A stretch of DNA of 64,000 nucleotides. It comes from Pseudofabraea citricarpa (lineage: Eukaryota > Ascomycota > Leotiomycetes > Helotiales > Dermateaceae). Position 1 is the first letter of the stretch. The number at the start of each line of letters is the position of its first letter. Positions 34,937 through 48,051 of this stretch are shown here, piece after piece. The position numbers and the translations under genes are program-made. The notes below the pieces were generated by a model, which saw only the letters and a list, made by a program, of their open reading frames with translations, ran no database searches and was not told the DNA's origin. The stretch covers positions 62,001 through 126,000 of the forward strand of contig JAPWGK010000005.1 in assembly GCA_029641185.1 (NCBI GenBank), written 5' to 3'.

Positions 34937-37900
34937 TCATGCGCCGGTTGCTTCATTGCCCTCACTTGCAGGCTTTGCAGCACTGCTATCTGACTTTGAG
35001 ATACTCTCCTCTTTACTTTCATCTGCTCGCACGTCTCTTTGGAGAGCAGGCGCCTCCGCACTTTCAGCTTCCGCCAGGCCGACAGTTTCTGGTTCTTGTC
35101 CATCAACATCCGGGTGTGGAGGCGCAACAGCCTCAAAGCCTGGAGGCGGATTAATTTCGTTGCCGGCCGCATCTACCATACGGGTTCTCGTCTCGTAGCG
35201 TGTCTTGAAGCTGACCTTCCCCTCAAGAGATTTAACTTGTTCGGGATCAAGCAAATTGCCGTCCTGGTCCCTGTACTCGACTTTCTCTTCACGCGACAGA
35301 ATGCTTTGACCGTATGGAAGCGGTGCAGGAGATACAAGCTCTGCCGGAGCCTCAGAAACGTTGGGCTTCTCCTCCACAATGGGCTTCTGCTCGCCAGCAG
35401 CTGGAGCGACCGGTGGCACAGCAGCAGAAGTCGGGACCAGAGGCGAATCAGTCTTGTGAACGTCTTTTTGAGCCTTAAACGACTGAGTTGAGTATTGGGA
35501 GTACTAAGAAGATTAGTATAATGGCAATCCTAGCCCCGGCCTCGATTGGGCGCCTTCCAGACCGGTATTTGGGATGGACTCACATCGTTGAGGAAGGTAT
35601 TGCAATCCCAGTCCCAGGTATCGAACAATTTTGCCTTCTTGCAGGCAGATTGGGTCCATGGATTGCCATAGGCAAGTGGTGAGTATAGTCCGAAAACCAC
35701 CATGCTAAGAGCCAGAAAGATGACTACACCAAGTCTACCCACTAAAGGACGTTCACGGAGTCCAATTCCAGGGATACGAGCGGTAACGTAGTCGTAAGTC
35801 TGGCAGAGTGCAATGACCGCAAAATAAAGTGCTGGGAAGTAATGATGGAGGAAGAGTTGTCGCTGCATCAGGTAAAATGGGAAATAATGGAATGCCCATC
35901 CTAGGACGGATGTGCCGATTTCATAGTCGAATCGCTTGAAGACACTATTATCATAGTCCTTGAAACCTCTTTGCCATCTTAGCACGGCCAAGCCCTTGAA
36001 AATTGTATAGATCACAACGGCAAAGGTTGAACTCCACCAAACTACAGGGTTACCAATCAGATAAATCTGTCGGTGGTCTTTGCCCCAGAAGTTAATACCA
36101 CGTCGAAGAATAGGCCATGATGGTGGGCGAGAATCCCAGGCATGGGATTCAACGAGGCCAGCATTAGTGTGCCACATGACTTTCTGCAGCTCCCAAAATT
36201 TGCCGAAGAAACCAGGGTTTCTGTAGTTGACCTTTTCAGCCGTCTCTCCGAGTTGAGGATGCTCGTTCTGCTCGATGTACCAGACGCTGTTGGGGAGAGT
36301 TCCGCCCTTTGCGCAAGTTACTTCCTGCTGCTCAGATGCCCATTCGGGAAGTTTGACTTTGTGTGAGAAAAGCACACAACCTGTCATGATATGAACTAGT
36401 TTGAATTTCGTTTGAATGGTTCGGAGCCGCTCCTTAGCTTCTGCTCCATCCGACATCTTCTTAATAATCTCAACTCGAAAGTAATCGTTGGCATCGCCCT
36501 CAAAGCCTTCGTAGCCATATGCGGACACCTCATTTTGCCAGTCCGCCTCGGTTACTGGAGGACGCACATCGTGGGAATGAAGACGGCGATCTGTGGATAT
36601 GTGGTAAAGCTTAAGAGTATCCCCATCCTTAATAAACACCGGGGGGCTAATGTCGTCGTAAGCCCTTGAGCCGTTGATAGGTTGACCGTTGCTATCTAGT
36701 GGCGCTGTCTGGTTTTCAGCAATCCAGACATTGTTCTCATCCTTGTGAGGATAAAGCGTGATTTGTTGTTGTTTGCTTCCAGTTGGGTACATAAGATTGT
36801 GAGAATGTAGATAACCTCCCTGTGTGTTGTGATGCCTGATACTGATGCGGCTACCGAACGCAACATCAACAGGAACATCTTGCATGGATTTGGAATTAAG
36901 AGTAGCCTGGAACTCGGAGCTCATAAATCCATCACCATCGCCCGGATTTACAAGGCAAAGGAAATGTATTCCGAACATAGCCATATAAAAGGTTAATGGG
37001 ACAAGGATGAGACAGAAAATCCTAGAGACAAGATGCTTCGCAAATAATCGCTGATGAGAGTCAGTAACAATTGGCTTCTGTCATCTGCCCGGTAGAAACT
37101 TACAGGGGTCACAGTTTTTACGTCTCCAAGCAAGACCCATAGTTGTAAAACAGTTAAGCTTCCAACCCAGGCAATGGTGAACAGACCAACCCATTTGACA
37201 CTAAGTGTTGCTCCTAAGCCAAGACCTGTCATTGCAAGCCAGAACCACCAGCTGGGGGTGAACGCCTTAGCCGGGCCTTGTTCATGCTGATTCGTGAATG
37301 ATGTAAAGGCCAATCCAGTAATTGCAGTCATGATCATGAGCGGCGAATCAAGAAGAATTAAACGAGCTTGGGTGAGCAGACCATTTTCTGTACCTAGGTC
37401 AGCCTGTGCTTGCATGATAGACTCAAATCATACCACATACCGAATATTATAAGCCCCGCTCCTAATGCAGCCGTCATGGTCCTGCAACCAGAGGCTTTCA
37501 AGGTCAAGAACATGGTCGGGACCAAAAGAATACCACAGACTGCCGGTAGCAATCTCATTGCAACATAAGGCACACCTGGCTCCAGGTAGTCCTTTCCAAT
37601 GTCCTTAAAATCGAAGTTTCCATCGAACCCAGCCAACCAGCCCGCGAGTGTAAGGAGGAGTTTTGCAAGGGGCGGATGCACATCCATAAAGAATTTGCCT
37701 TTGATGTATTTTGATGCAAAGCCGCCAAAACTGTGAAGAATATGTGTTAGTAATAGAATTCAGCCATTGAATATGATACATACTGGACTTCATCGAAAAC
37801 CACACTGCTTGGCTGGTAGATCCTAAAGAGCCTGACAACTGCGGCGAGCAGTGTAACGACGATCATGACCTGGTAGTCCGAGGCTGGCAACAGAAACACG

Positions 37901-38007
37901 TCATGGTCCTCCACGCCCTCGGAAGTATAATCATCGGATTTCTTAACGGCTTTAGGTATTGAACCATTGGATACGGTTGCTGGCACTGCCTTTGTAGCTC
38001 TAGCCAT
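34937..38007 (-). CDS. PMT1: Protein O-mannosyltransferase, PMT1-like
   Basis: This ER-membrane enzyme transfers mannose from dolichyl-phosphate-mannose to Ser/Thr of secreted proteins. Minus-strand exons: 38007-37784, 37730-37441, 37393-37104, 37050-35584, 35503-34937. The model is phase-consistent and gives 945 aa. The first luminal loop carries the acidic catalytic motif VVFDEVHFGG and then FMDVHPPLAK. Multiple membrane helices flank a central luminal MIR region (GGYLHSHNLMYPTGSKQQ, LYHISTDRRLHSHDVRPP). The C-terminal catalytic membrane block has FHYFPFYLMQRQLFLHHYFP. A long acidic Ala/Glu-rich tail follows (SILSREEKVEYRDQDGN...). The tail and the MIR sequence suggest the Pmt1 class, but Pmt2 cannot be excluded by eye. 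Confidence 0.9.
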
Positions 38008-38842
38008 GATAGCAACAAAATTCGGACGAGGGTTGAAGAGGCTGAAGTTGAAGTTTCAGGGAGCTTCGAAGCTCGGAAGTGTCCCCTGACGGGTCTAACT
38101 CCAGACACAGAGAGCGCTGGCGATGGATTAAGGAGAGTAAGAAATAGTACTGCAAAACAGAGGAGAGGACGATGACTTTCTCTCAAAAGGAGATTGGAGG
38201 TGGTCGAACTTCGAGGGTGCCGCAGCCAAGCAAGGGATCAAGTCGTTAAAGACACGTCTATCCTGGAAGGTTAGTTGACGCGCTTCGCTAAAGTTTGGAA
38301 GATCTTCCGCCCCTTGGAATGATCGATGGCAGGAGTCAACCATCTAACGATTTTCCGCTAATACGAATGAGGATGCGGCCACAGTAGACGACTGTACAGT
38401 GGTTCAGGTTTCCCCTCCGATCTCGTTGAATGAGGAATCTGGGGCAATTCAACGAGGTGACGCCGGTCTGAACTGGGCTGGCGTCACAAGGCTAGCGATT
38501 CTGGACGGTGGACGCAAGGCTGAGCAACTGTTCAGCACCCTACAATACCGCACTGCCTTACATCATCATCCTTGGGCAAAGTACCAAGAACAAACGCAAT
38601 TCTATTTCACTGGGACTCGTCGAGATTTAGCATGGTGAGTATGATTGGCTGAACAACAAGTACAAACATTCAAGGCGAGTAGACGCAGTCAGCGTGTCTG
38701 AGGCTCCAGCTTCCAGCAGCACCAGCAAACGACACTTTCAAGCTGGATTTTGTAGGTATAGCATTCATTTCAAAGTGCTACGGCCTCTCTATCTACATTA
38801 TACACTCTAATGGATTCTCCTAACCCTCCCACATCTTTTGAC
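38008..38842. other. Intergenic region upstream of the PMT gene
   Basis: About 835 bp hold the PMT promoter and the 3' flank of the small membrane protein gene. No supported gene; the open frames here have no recognisable sequence features. Confidence 0.6.
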
Positions 38843-39586
38843 TTAGTATCCATCCTTGCCCCATTTGTTGTACTTCTCGTGTAGCTCCTAAAGTTTGATA
38901 TCAGCATATGTCAGAGGTGATGGTTTGGAAGTATTAATTATTCTCTGCTATGGCCACTGGCGTTGCGTGTATACCCAGGGAACCATGAAGGACATGTTGC
39001 AAAGGACAAGATTTACCTTGGGCAAGTTGACATTGGGAACAATGACACTGTGCAGGGCACTAGGGGCATCCTTGGGAGGGTTCTTTGGGTCGCCTCCGGG
39101 GTGGTATCTGAATATTCTGATCAGTAGATAACTCAGCAACGGCCACGGCAAACATACTGATATTTGAATTGTTCCCGAGCATCATCCCCCTTGCTGCTCT
39201 CTGTTTGCCAGGGCATGCTTCCTGCTGCAATGCTGACAGTTGACTCGGATGTTGCGGATGTTGGTTTGCGGCCTGTATAGAATGTCAATTGGGCTTCATC
39301 GTGGGGTGCTGGGTGCGGTTCGAGATATACCGAAATAGAAGCCTGCAAGACCGAAGGCGCCAGACATGACTCCCAGGAGAACCTGCGACAGATGTGATGG
39401 TTAGCAATGCAATTGAGTGGGTTGGGTAGACGGCATTCAGCACACAGCCAGGGCGCCGTGTCCAACACCTGCTTGGGGGGCACCTACATAGAGCTCGGGG
39501 TCTCTCTTCGCGCCCTTGTTCAAAACATGACCGTCTGCGGCCTTTCCAGCGGCCTTGATGGCTCCTCTTGCTGCTTGCGCGGACAT
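38843..39586 (-). CDS. Small conserved fungal protein, predicted single-pass membrane
   Basis: I do not know a function for this protein. Minus-strand exons: 39586-39488, 39382-39331, 39272-39158, 39107-39017, 38887-38843. The model is phase-consistent and gives 133 aa. The N-terminus is short and basic (MSAQAARGAIKAAGKAADG). One glycine-rich hydrophobic helix lies at about residues 33-51 (VLLGVMSGAFGLAGFYFG). A soluble part follows with YHPGGDPKNPPKDAPSAL and the invariant-looking tail LPKELHEKYNKWGKDGY. The layout (short Arg/Lys N-terminus, one Gly-zipper-like helix, small size, five exons) resembles small mitochondrial inner-membrane proteins of respiratory or ATP synthase complexes. That location is inference. 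The consistent splicing across five exons argues strongly that the gene is real. Confidence 0.82.
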
Positions 39587-40650
39587 TCTGGTGGATGTTG
39601 TGGGTAGGATGAGGTGCGGTTATGGAAATGAAAAGGCGTTGTGCAATTGGGTGGTCTGATGCACCTTTGAATTGACGTCGGCTCACAAGATTTGGCAGGG
39701 CGCTGACTAAGCGACACGAGCTGGTCACTGGTGGGTGCCCGAGCCCGAGCTGAGCTGAGCTGACCTGACCTGAGCTGACCTCGACGACCTCGACCTACCC
39801 GAAAGGCCGAGCTTTATCACTCGTTCAGCGGCTGTCACCATCTTCTCACGACTCACGAGGGGCAGATGCTGCTGGTGCTGTGGAGCGGTACCGAGATACA
39901 ACAGTAGATGAGTATCGAGGGCGCTACCGTACCTATACAGTAGGGATGGAAAGCTATACGGTGCTGTACAGTAGCACTACTTCACGTGTTTCTGCTCCAG
40001 ATCCCCATGGTGTACGCTACAGTACTCGTACAGAAAGATAAAAAAGGTTGTCATAGTGCTTGTCGGTACTGTCTCTGCCGTTGGCGCTGGTTGACGGATT
40101 TGACACTAATTTCAAATCCTTGCTGGTGCTTGCTCGTACGTCCCGATTGGGAAATATTGGTCCTATCATGCCCTGGAGGCTGGTGCACCTGGTAATTTGT
40201 AAATCTCGCATGCACATTATTGTACACTACTACACCGGCTGATCACTCTACCCTCGGACTCTCTCTAAACATACATCTGCGCGTAGGGGTGAAGTCTTTC
40301 TCGCAGACCACAAACAGACTTCCACGACGGCCAGCCCAGGCTATTCATTCATTCACTCACTCACTCATTTATTCGTTTACCCTTCATTCGTGCCCGGATC
40401 GTTCCCAAACAATTAACTCCCCTTCCTTTCGCCTTACCCTGAATTCATCGACCTTCCTTCGCTCTCCCCACTACCACCAAACAAACCACTTAATTTCCAA
40501 TCTCCGCGCGATAGATACGCCTGCAACAACACAACTCAGAGGTCTTGCATTTTGCGCGCCGGCTTGAAAGGTCCGAGGGACAAGCACTGCTGCGAAATGA
40601 CGAGGCGGTAGCCCATACCTTACAACGAACGAGACTTCTGCACGACAGCA
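39587..40650. other. Divergent intergenic region with palindromic GTAC words and simple repeats
   Basis: About 1.06 kb lie between two divergent starts. It contains a TGAGC/TGACC tandem run (39748-39790) and many GTAC/TACAGTA words (39886-40033). It also has a pyrimidine-rich leader with TCATTCAC repeats near 40345-40390, just upstream of ERF2. I see no gene. Confidence 0.65.
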
Positions 40651-42694
40651 ATGGCGACTGGAGACGCTTCAGCGGAGACGTCTTCCTCAAACAACGATAC
40701 ATTCTCAAATATGCACCAATTACAGAAAGCCGAGGTAGGAGATCGGGGCAGTATAATTTCGTCGCGGATGACGGACATCGCTTCTGATGATGGAGGAGAG
40801 CGCGTGGTCGATGCGACAAACCGAACAGCCACACAGTCTCCGGGAGGAACATCGAGGCCAACAACAGGCGTCACCAGGAATTCCTCACAGGCTACCTGGT
40901 CCCAAGCACCACTACCACCACGCAGAGGCCATGGTACGGGACCCCGGGGAAGCATTCCTGGCAGTCTTTCCGGCTCCGTTGCAAGGCCACCAAGTTCGAG
41001 CAGGACTCATGTGCCCTCGCTCACGTCCCACGCATTCTTTCGCCCCATGAGTTCGCAGCGTTTACAAGCTCAGCGCGGAGGGCCGCGGCCACCATCCATG
41101 GCTCAGCAAGGTCTAAGTGAAGACGGCTCAGTGGAGGGTGGAGGCGTGCCTGCGAGGCAAAGCATGAAGTCGAACGAAACGAACCTTGGCCCAAAGACCA
41201 GAGACGATCATGAAATCCAGCCTCCGCCATCCAGAGGCACTGAAGTTACCGAACAAGAAACGGCGGATCGATTCACAGCTAATACAAGTCCGACGCATGG
41301 TCATAATGGCGCAGGGAGTATGTCAGAAAGTGTACGCCCACTCCAACGAAACCCAGCCAACACCAAGGGATTAAGCCTCAATATAGATAAAAGCTATAGA
41401 AATGGTTCTGGGCTCGCTACCCCCTCAAAGTCGCCGCGATCTTTCCGCTCCAGCTTTTTGCTGCCTACCCGAGGCGATGTGGCCCCACACAGCCCAAATA
41501 GAAGTACTCAAGGAAGGGAAAAGCTCTCATCAGTCGCTTCTTCACCAGGTTTGACACCAGTAGATGTGCCCAAACCAGTGTCAGAAAGTCAGCAGGGGAA
41601 AAATTATCAATTCTTTACCGGAAACACCGCGTTTTGCTGGGGCGGCCGTCTGCAAAATACTCGGGATAAGCCTATCAACATTGCCACAGGTCTCTTAGTC
41701 GTGATTCCATCCGTCCTATTCTTTATATTCTCTGCGCCCTGGCTGTGGGACAACATCTCTCCAGCCGTTCCCCTTGTCTTTGGTTATGTTCTCTATATGT
41801 GCATGTCCTCCTTTCTTCATGCTTCTGTCTCGGACCCAGGGGTAAGCTAATCCTATTCACCCGCACCATGTTTATTCATTGACCTTTTAGATCCTTCCTC
41901 GAAATCTGCATCCTATGCCCCCGCCAGACGAGAACGAGGATCCTCTGCGATTGGCACCACCAACCAATGATTGGACAATGATTAAATCAGCTACCTCTGC
42001 CACTGCTGCTATGGAAGTACCAACCAAATACTGTAAAACGTGCCAAATCTGGCGGCCACCGCGAGGACACCACTGTCGTGTATGTGATAATTGCATTGAA
42101 ACCCAAGATCATCATTGCGTGTGGTTGAACAACTGTGTTGGGCGTCGAAATTATCGGTACTTTTTCACATTTGTCACAGCAGGAACTGTGCTGGGCACTT
42201 ATCTCTTCGCCGCAAGTCTCGCCCAAATTCTGGTCTATGCTAGTCGACAGTCGATATCTTTCGGTGCAGCAATCTCTCATTTTCGTGTCCCTTTCGCGAT
42301 GGTTATATATGGAATTGTTGCAACTCCGTATCCAGCTGCACTAATGGTATACCACATGTTTTTAATGGGCAGAGGCGAGACAACTCGGGAATATCTCAAT
42401 TCGCACAAATTTCTTAAGAAAGATCGACACCGGCCATTCACGCAAGGCGGTATCATCAAGAACTGGATTGTGGTGCTTTGCAGGCCAAGACCACCAACCT
42501 ACTTGAATTTCAAGCGGAAGTACGAGGATGGCGATCAAAGATTCGGCGATAGGAAAGGAAAACGCACTGCACCCTTGACGAATGATGCACAAGGAGCTAT
42601 GGAGATGCAAGATGTTTCTGCTCCAGAACGGGGGTTCCAAGGTCCAACTGCATTGGTAGGGGAGAGCAGGAATAACAATACCGGAAATAGATGA
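40651..42694 (+). CDS. ERF2: DHHC palmitoyltransferase ERF2
   Basis: This enzyme S-palmitoylates membrane-targeted proteins (Ras in yeast) at the ER/Golgi. The exons are 40651-41841 and 41891-42694 with a 49-nt intron; the model is phase-consistent and gives 664 aa. Residues 1 to about 340 are disordered and Ser/Pro/Arg-rich, longer than in yeast. Two membrane helices (near 350-395) precede the DHHC cysteine-rich domain: KYCKTCQIWRPPRGHHC, CRVCDNCIETQDHHCVWLNN, with catalytic D470-H471-H472-C473. Two more helices and the TTRE-type motif (GRGETTREYLNSHKF) follow. In yeast the partner is Erf4, which is not visible here. Start ATG 40651 is the first in frame with a short leader. Confidence 0.94.
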
Positions 42695-44632
42695 CTACTT
42701 GATTGTGGGTTTTCATTCGTAGATTTCCATTTCTTTGTTGCATTTTAGCGTTCTAGGCTGCACACCTTTTCCCCCTCTGGATATATGTATTGGGATAATG
42801 GGTATACCCAAACTGCGCTTTTCACAGCCTCACTTTTTTTTTTCAGTATCATGGCTAGGAGTAGTGGAATGTTTAATTATCATTGCCAGGTTGAGTAATC
42901 ACTGGTGTCACTTATGTAAGGAAATGCCAGTAATCGAACGTATTCATGCATTTGGTCGTATCACAATAACTGGAAGTACTCGTTGATATGTTAATCCCCC
43001 ATTTGCTTATCATGTTCCCTAGGCTTTTGCCAACTAAGTTAATCAATTTATGCTAGCTATCTTGGCCGTGTATACTATCGCTCCTCGCACTTGACCCAAA
43101 ACCATTAAACATGCTGCCTTGTGCTACCAAGATCTTGAAATATGCAGAATAATCAAGATCAGACAAGTGACTTCCATTTTGCGGTAGTATAGCCGCATGG
43201 CAAAGACAGTAACAGTTTTTTCGGCCGTAGTGCCGCAATATGTACTTCTACAAGCAAGCACCAGGAGATGCAACGGAATTTGCAATCAATCCACAATTTA
43301 TTCATTCTATCTGCATCTTCTTACCTGTATAATTTTATCGCCTCCTCGTTTGAACGAAACCTGGCTGTGAACAGGCTGTGAAAGAAACAGCAACTCTCAA
43401 CACTATAAGTAAACTCGAGTAGCTGCCAGGAGACATTCGCCCCTTCGATACAGTAACTGAACCGCAAACTTGCTGGTCTGCTCTAGAATGCTTATGAAAC
43501 CCAATCAGAAATGCCCGTGCAGATATTTCATGCTTTATATAAAATTAGTAGTCTTCCTAGGTTATCGTGGCCCCTGTTCCACATTCGTTACACACTATAG
43601 GTAGGTTTTAACAATCTATCCACTCTCAGTATCCGCGAAGGAAGTGAGCCTTTTGGAAGATTACTAGACAATTCCTATCCCACTGTTTTGTTGTAGTTAG
43701 TGTGCATTTGCTCTGGAGGATGTCTCTTTGCTAAAGACTATAAACTGTAATCTCACTTAACTTAAAAAATCCCAGAAAGCAAAAAGCTCACCTACCTGTA
43801 AGATGGGGGTAACTCATCTACCGTACTTGTCCACTTCAGTAAATGCGTGGAGCTTAAGGCTAGGTAGCTATTGACAAGTCGGCAATCACCTACTTCATGG
43901 CAGCGATTCCAACCAATGCTTTGAGTCTTCCTGTAGCAGTGGGTAAACCAACCAGTATTATACTTTTGGGGCTCTCCTGGCTCTGACTACGATGCACATC
44001 TCCGTGGCCACTCGCCAGCACACCGTCTCATCATTACCTACATCTCTTGGTTCCATTTCAAGTCGATGTGTAGTTGTGGTCTCAAACTCGTAACTTGTCG
44101 AGCAAAGACGCCGGACTAAGTGCAAACACAAAAAAGTCTTAGATTTCAGGCTACCTTAGGTCAAGCCGCAGTGATCTTTTTGTATCCACCCCTAAGCCTA
44201 CGGATTACAGTTTGTCCTACTTCGTATGCGAAACAGGTGCCAGGGAATTGTATGCAGGCAAGCTTATTGGTCGGCAACTATGTGGTTTAGATACCCGCCT
44301 CTTTAATAAACCTCCGCAAGCAAACAAAGCATACCTATCCTACCCAACCCAACTCCTAACCACCACATCAGTACCGCCCATCAGCCTCTTTGAACTGTGG
44401 ATTATTGTATCTGGCCCGAGCCATCACAAGACAAGAGTGGAAGGCCCCTGAGAGACGTCGGACGTCCTAGCACCCAGCACCCACTCACTGCCTGCTGGCC
44501 CAAGCTCTTTCTTGCCCGCCGCCAGACACTAGCGCTCCTTTACAGCCTGCTCGCGTTCTCCCTGAGGATCGCCTTCCCACTGGCAACAACACTTTATGCC
44601 CTGCCGACACGACACCAAATCCCTCTCTGAAA
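42695..44632. other. Long intergenic region, no gene seen
   Basis: 1.9 kb between ERF2 and the ASH1-type gene. I found no frame with family resemblance and no splice-consistent model. It is moderately A/T-rich with scattered short repeats. It may hold noncoding transcripts or long leaders, but nothing in the sequence shows this. Confidence 0.6.
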
Positions 44633-47098
44633 ATGTTCTCGACACTTCTCGAGCGAATGGGCTCGGTGTCTAGAGCCCCTACTCGAAATGGAGTAACGCG
44701 AGCATCTTCCTCCGACTCACTGCACAGCGAGGCCACTGCTGACGCCCTTTCGAACGCGCTATCTACATCCTCGACGCCTCCTACCAGCATTGGGGACAGT
44801 ATCAGCGTATCCTCGTCTATGCTCGTCCCAGAGAAAGAGAACGCGCTTCGCCGTGTCAGTGAAGTCTCGCCTGGCCGTAGTCGGCGAGCGCGCACCAATG
44901 TGGGAACCTACAATCTGAAGGCCCTTGCCGGAACATCGATCCACGCCCCTACGAAGTACAGCAAAGACGCTGCCATTCGTGATCTGGAGACGCGTCGGCG
45001 CACTATTTCTGGCGACACATTGGTAGGTGCTCTTGCATCTGGTAACGCGTCAACCGAGACGGTGGAGAAGGATGCACACAGACTCGTTCGGGATGGAATC
45101 GAAGCATTGGATCTGCAATGGTCGGTCAAGCGCTTGTCACGGTCGAAGAGCGAGATAGGCCTCAGTGACCTGGCCAGGAAAAACGCAGCCGCGGAAGAAT
45201 TGGCTCGGAGAAAGTCCACGCGTCTATCCGGCGAGAAAGTAGAAAGCCTCACCAAGAAATTGACCGTGCTGGGAAAGCGAGGTCGCAAGAGCTTCGAGGA
45301 TGGATTAGCCAAGGCTTCCAGGGAACTCAGAAAACTTGCAGATACCAATGAGTATGCGGGGATTGATACAAAGCCTGTTTTGCATGAAGTTTGGAGTAAT
45401 GGTAAATTGGTCACCCCGGGAGAGCCAGCATCAAAGAAAAGTAAAGTAGAGCCTCCCGCACAATTTGCTTCGCCGAAGAAGCCAGCCGTGGCACTGAAGC
45501 CGGAAAAACTGGCTGCGGTTGGTAGGAGACAAAAGGTGTGGTTGAATAAAGGATTATATGCTGGACAAGAAGCCAATCAGGATTTAGTCTCTGAATTCTC
45601 AGAGAAAGAGAAGAATGAGATGACACTAAGCCGGTCAGAGCCAAACACGACCCTGCCATTGCCCATGTGGCATGGGCAACGTCTACTTGATATTGGCAGG
45701 AACTTCAAATTGCCGTTCGACGTCTGCTCACCATTGCCCCCAGGACAACCCAAGCCGGATGAATGGCGCAAGTCTACTCGCAGTAAGTTGTAATGCCAAA
45801 TTTCTCATTGTGTAACTAACATGTTGTAGATCGATTCATTGGTGATGCAGCGGCAGCGTGGAAGACATCGAAACATTTTGGAGACTTCGATTCAAGTTGC
45901 GTCTGTACGGCAGATGAAGGCTGTAAGGAGAATTGTCAGAACAGGATAATGTTTTACGAGTGCGACGAGACTAATTGTAAACTTGGTCGCGGATGTGGCA
46001 ACCGCGCTTTCGCAGATTTGCAAGAACGTCGAAAAGCTGGGGGGAAGTATCGAATTGGCGTAGAGGTCATCAAGACCGCAGATCGCGGCTATGGTGTGCG
46101 GAGCAACAGATGTTTTGATCCGTACCAGATCATTGTTGAATACAATGGTGAAATCATTACTGAGGAAGAGTGCGACAGACGCATGAACGAGGAATATAAG
46201 AACAACGAGGTAGGTAAAGAACAACTCTTAGTCGATAATTCGCTAACTTGTTCCTAAGTGCTACTATCTTATGGCGTTCGATCAAAACATGATCATCGAT
46301 GCTACCACCGGCAGTATCGCCCGCTTTGTGAACCATTCTTGCAGGCCCAATTGCGAGATGGTGAAATGGATTGTTGCAGGCAAGCCACGAATGGCCCTCT
46401 TCGCTGGAAGCAGACCTATAATGACTGGCGATGAGCTTACTTACGATTACAACTTCGATCCCTTCTCGGCTAAAAATGTCCAAGAGTGTCGGTGTGGCAG
46501 TGACAACTGCCGGGGCTTTCTTGGTCCTAAACCCAAGGACCAAAAACCTCTGAAAGAGAATGCCGTAGAAAAGGCTGTGAAGGCTGGTGTGAAGGCCAGC
46601 AAGAGGAAATTGAAGGAGATTCTAGGTGGAGACGAAGGCGGTTCCGGGAGCCCTAAGAAGAGGAAGTTCAAGAAGGCTACCGGAGTCAAGAGATCGGCAT
46701 CATCGGCAAGCATGCAGGTGGCTAAAGGAGCCGCCAAAACGTTGAAGAAAAGCGTGTCCGAGCAATTCCTCAACGCTCGACAGGCTGTTCGTGCAAAAAA
46801 GCGTGTTCCAATCGCTGTGAAGAAGACAGTGAAAGCAAGCATTCTCAAGACGTATGGGAAAAGCCAGACCAAGCTAGCATCCAAGAATTCAACCATGACC
46901 GTGGTGGCTGCTAGCCCTCAGAGCAAGAAGCCTAGGGCTTCAAGTTTAGGAAAGAAGAGCGTCAGGAAGAATGTGGTTCGGACAATGAAGGGCTCTAGGA
47001 GCAATGCTTCATCGATGATGGGAGCAAGCATCAAAGTTGTGACTGTTGCAGGAGAAGCCGAAGTTGAGGATGAGGTGGTCGTTGTAAGGGAACAATAG
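44633..47098 (+). CDS. ASH1: ASH1-type histone H3K36 methyltransferase (AWS-SET-postSET)
   Basis: This nuclear lysine methyltransferase would act on histone H3K36, as Neurospora and Fusarium ASH1 do. Exons: 44633-45782, 45830-46209, 46259-47098. The model is phase-consistent and gives 789 aa. Residues 1 to about 380 are basic and disordered. The AWS domain (about 400-448) carries CVCTADEGCKENCQNRIM and CGNRAF. The SET domain (about 450-575) has GYGVRSNRCFDPYQIIVEYN, the cofactor motif NHSC at 535-538 and ELTYDY at 569-574. The post-SET motif CRCGSDNC starts at 587. The tail is Lys-rich. There is no WW or SRI domain, which separates it from SET2. The lack of those domains and the long N-terminus favour ASH1. 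Confidence 0.88.
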
Positions 47099-48051
47099 AA
47101 GTTTTGCACGTTCGATTTCCTTTGGGTTGGATGGCGACACCTCGGGTTCATGTCTGTCTGTTGGTAAGGCTTGTCTTCAACAACTGGGGCCACTGTATAA
47201 GTATCTAATGTGGCTGGGAGATGCTAGGAGTATGGAGTTGGCACTTTCTCGTATTAACCCAAGGTCATCAAGGCGCACTTATTCTGCTTTTCGGTCTTTC
47301 ATACAATGTTCATATGACAAATTCAAGTTAAACTGCCTTCCACATTACCCAATGATTCAGGATGTAAGTCAGCGAGGATCAAATTCGGCAACAATGTCTC
47401 TGTAATGCACGAGTAGCGTGCTAAACTACTCCGTACCGTGTCCCTTATATGATCAATCAGCACAAGTATATATCTCTCTTCTACACACGAGAGCGCGTCG
47501 CTCTGGTAGTATCATATCGATCGCTAACGAGGGGTGCCTAATGCCAAATTATGCAGAAAACAGAGAAATGAGGCCTCGGCTTTTGAGTATACAGCTAGGC
47601 AGTCTGTATACCGCAGGGAACTTATTCTTTCTCTATATATTAGACGGCATTCATTGTAAGTGAGCAGTTACCTACCAGGTACCTACCTGTACTTGGCTTG
47701 GTACCTAGTTACGCGAGGAGAGCCAGTGTTGCCTTAGGCGAAAAAGCCATTGGCTCCGGGTCTAGCCTATCCAAGTAAGTATCTAGCTAGTCGCGCGGAA
47801 GAAATCCGGCATTAGGCCCTCGAAGATTTATTAAAGTTAGTTGCCATCATCTATCGGTACTGTATCGATCATCGACAGTGCTTTTTTGAGAAAAATCAGC
47901 AACAAACAGTAATTTCCCCACACTCCTTTTACCCGTCTTATCATGAGATGATACCAAGTTATCATTGAAAGAACATTGTCATCCGTCCGTCCACGAACCA
48001 ACCTCTGATAGGGAGCGAGCTTGGCGTTCTTGCAACGTCAAACCCATCTTC
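47099..48051. other. Intergenic region ASH1 to RIM2
   Basis: About 950 bp between two plus-strand genes. A TACCTACCTGTAC-type cluster lies near 47670-47710. I see no gene. Confidence 0.6.
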
